This document shows, in pieces, positions 63,604 to 64,000 of a DNA stretch of 64,000 bases. The stretch covers positions 12,280 to 76,279 of the forward strand of contig JAZNSB010000059.1 of NCBI GenBank assembly GCA_045590955.1, written 5' to 3'. A model generated the notes under the pieces. That model saw nothing but the letters and a program-made list of their open reading frames with translations. It searched no databases and was not told the DNA's origin. This DNA is from JAZNSB01 sp045590955 (lineage in GTDB: Bacteria > Pseudomonadota > Alphaproteobacteria > RF32 > CAG-239). Each line of letters begins with the position of its first letter. Position 1 is the stretch's first letter. The position numbers and the translations under genes are program-made.

Positions 63604-64000
63604 CTATGCAGCTCTTACAACAGTAACTGCACGACGGTTTTGAGCCCAAGCTGCTTCGTTGTTACCCAAAACAGCTGGTCTTTCTTTACCATAAGAAATT
63701 ACAGTAATTCTGTCTGCTGCAATTCCTTTAGAAACCAAGTAACGTTTTACAGCGTTGGCACGACGTTCACCAAGAGCCAAGTTGTATTCACGAGTACCTC
63801 TTTCATCGCAGTAACCTTGAACAACAACGTTAACTTCTTCATTTGCAGCCAACCATTTTACTTGTGTGTCCAAAACTTCAACAGCATTTTGTGTTAAAGC
63901 AGAACTGTCATATTCAAAGAACACTCTGTCTTCAGCGTTTGCCATAAAGTCACGAGCTTCTTTAGATGCGCATTCGCTAAAGTCGGAGGCCAAGCGGTCT
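63604..64000 (-). CDS. pal: Peptidoglycan-associated lipoprotein Pal, 5' end outside window
   Basis: C-terminal 131 residues or so; the frame is open to the right edge, so signal peptide and lipobox are missing. OmpA-like peptidoglycan-binding domain: RVFFEYDSSAL, VVVQGYCDERGTREYNLALGERRA with the Asp and Arg that bind diaminopimelate, and SYGKERPAV. Anchors the outer membrane to the wall and is the target of TolA/TolB. tolB, if ordered as usual, would lie just beyond the window. Confidence 0.95.
   Translation of the reverse strand, partial: DRLASDFSECASKEARDFMANAEDRVFFEYDSSALTQNAVEVLDTQVKWLAANEEVNVVVQGYCDERGTREYNLALGERRANAVKRYLVSKGIAADRITVISYGKERPAVLGNNEAAWAQNRRAVTVVRAA

Overview
The window is a densely packed, AT-rich chromosomal segment of a Gram-negative bacterium, most likely an alphaproteobacterium. 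The support is the gene content: ruvAB joined to ybgC-tolQRA; a pal-cpoB-tilS-ftsH order; a fliL-fliM-DUF6468-MotE flagellar block; hflKC with a DegP-like protease; uvrC-pgsA; a FadL-type porin; and tRNA genes with encoded CCA. The low GC and the large prepilin-type adhesin recall unnamed low-GC gut alphaproteobacteria, but that placement is inference. No rRNA, CRISPR array, transposase or intact integrase was seen.

Left core (1-11.7 kb): end of a FadL porin, then ruvA-ruvB-ybgC-ybgC-tolQ-tolR-tolA and a membrane protein on +. These are followed by yebC-ruvC and an HD hydrolase on -, a lipoprotein, and pepP overlapping a thioredoxin-like gene. The two YbgC copies differ at key positions. The rest of the Tol-Pal set (pal, cpoB, then tilS and ftsH) lies at the far right end on the other strand, so the ancestral operon has been split.

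Accessory island (about 11.7-16.4 kb): unrecognised proteins around tRNA-Gln and tRNA-Thr. Both tRNA genes have an extra exact copy of their 3' end downstream, enclosing short inserts. A third, orphan tRNA-like 3' end with a related terminator lies at about 11.7 kb, so one unknown 280-aa gene is bracketed by two such modules. An XRE regulator faces an unknown 363-aa gene across an 18-bp palindrome. This island is the best candidate for something undescribed.

Middle (16.4-42 kb): yqgE, a DsbD-like transporter, rnhA, an AlbA_2 protein, an M16 peptidase, elbB, a beta-class DNA methyltransferase, aspS, an FPP synthase with xseB, an ArsR regulator, rnd, a DsbA-like protein and a DUF47-Pit phosphate uptake pair. 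Then come a three-gene operon for a prepilin/tail-fibre-like hybrid and a flagellar operon (fliL, fliM, DUF6468, motE, TPR protein).

Right core (42-64 kb): uvrB broken by an in-frame TGA, rlmH, then rplU-rpmA-obgE-rsfS, a secreted nuclease, two unknowns, and hflK-hflC-degP-holC. These are followed by mrp-uvrC-pgsA, an OmpR/EnvZ-type pair, ftsH, an unknown ORF, and tilS-cpoB-pal. Convergent neighbours often overlap by a few bases. Starts were moved from the longest frame wherever a Shine-Dalgarno (typically AGGA plus A-rich spacer) selects a later codon.
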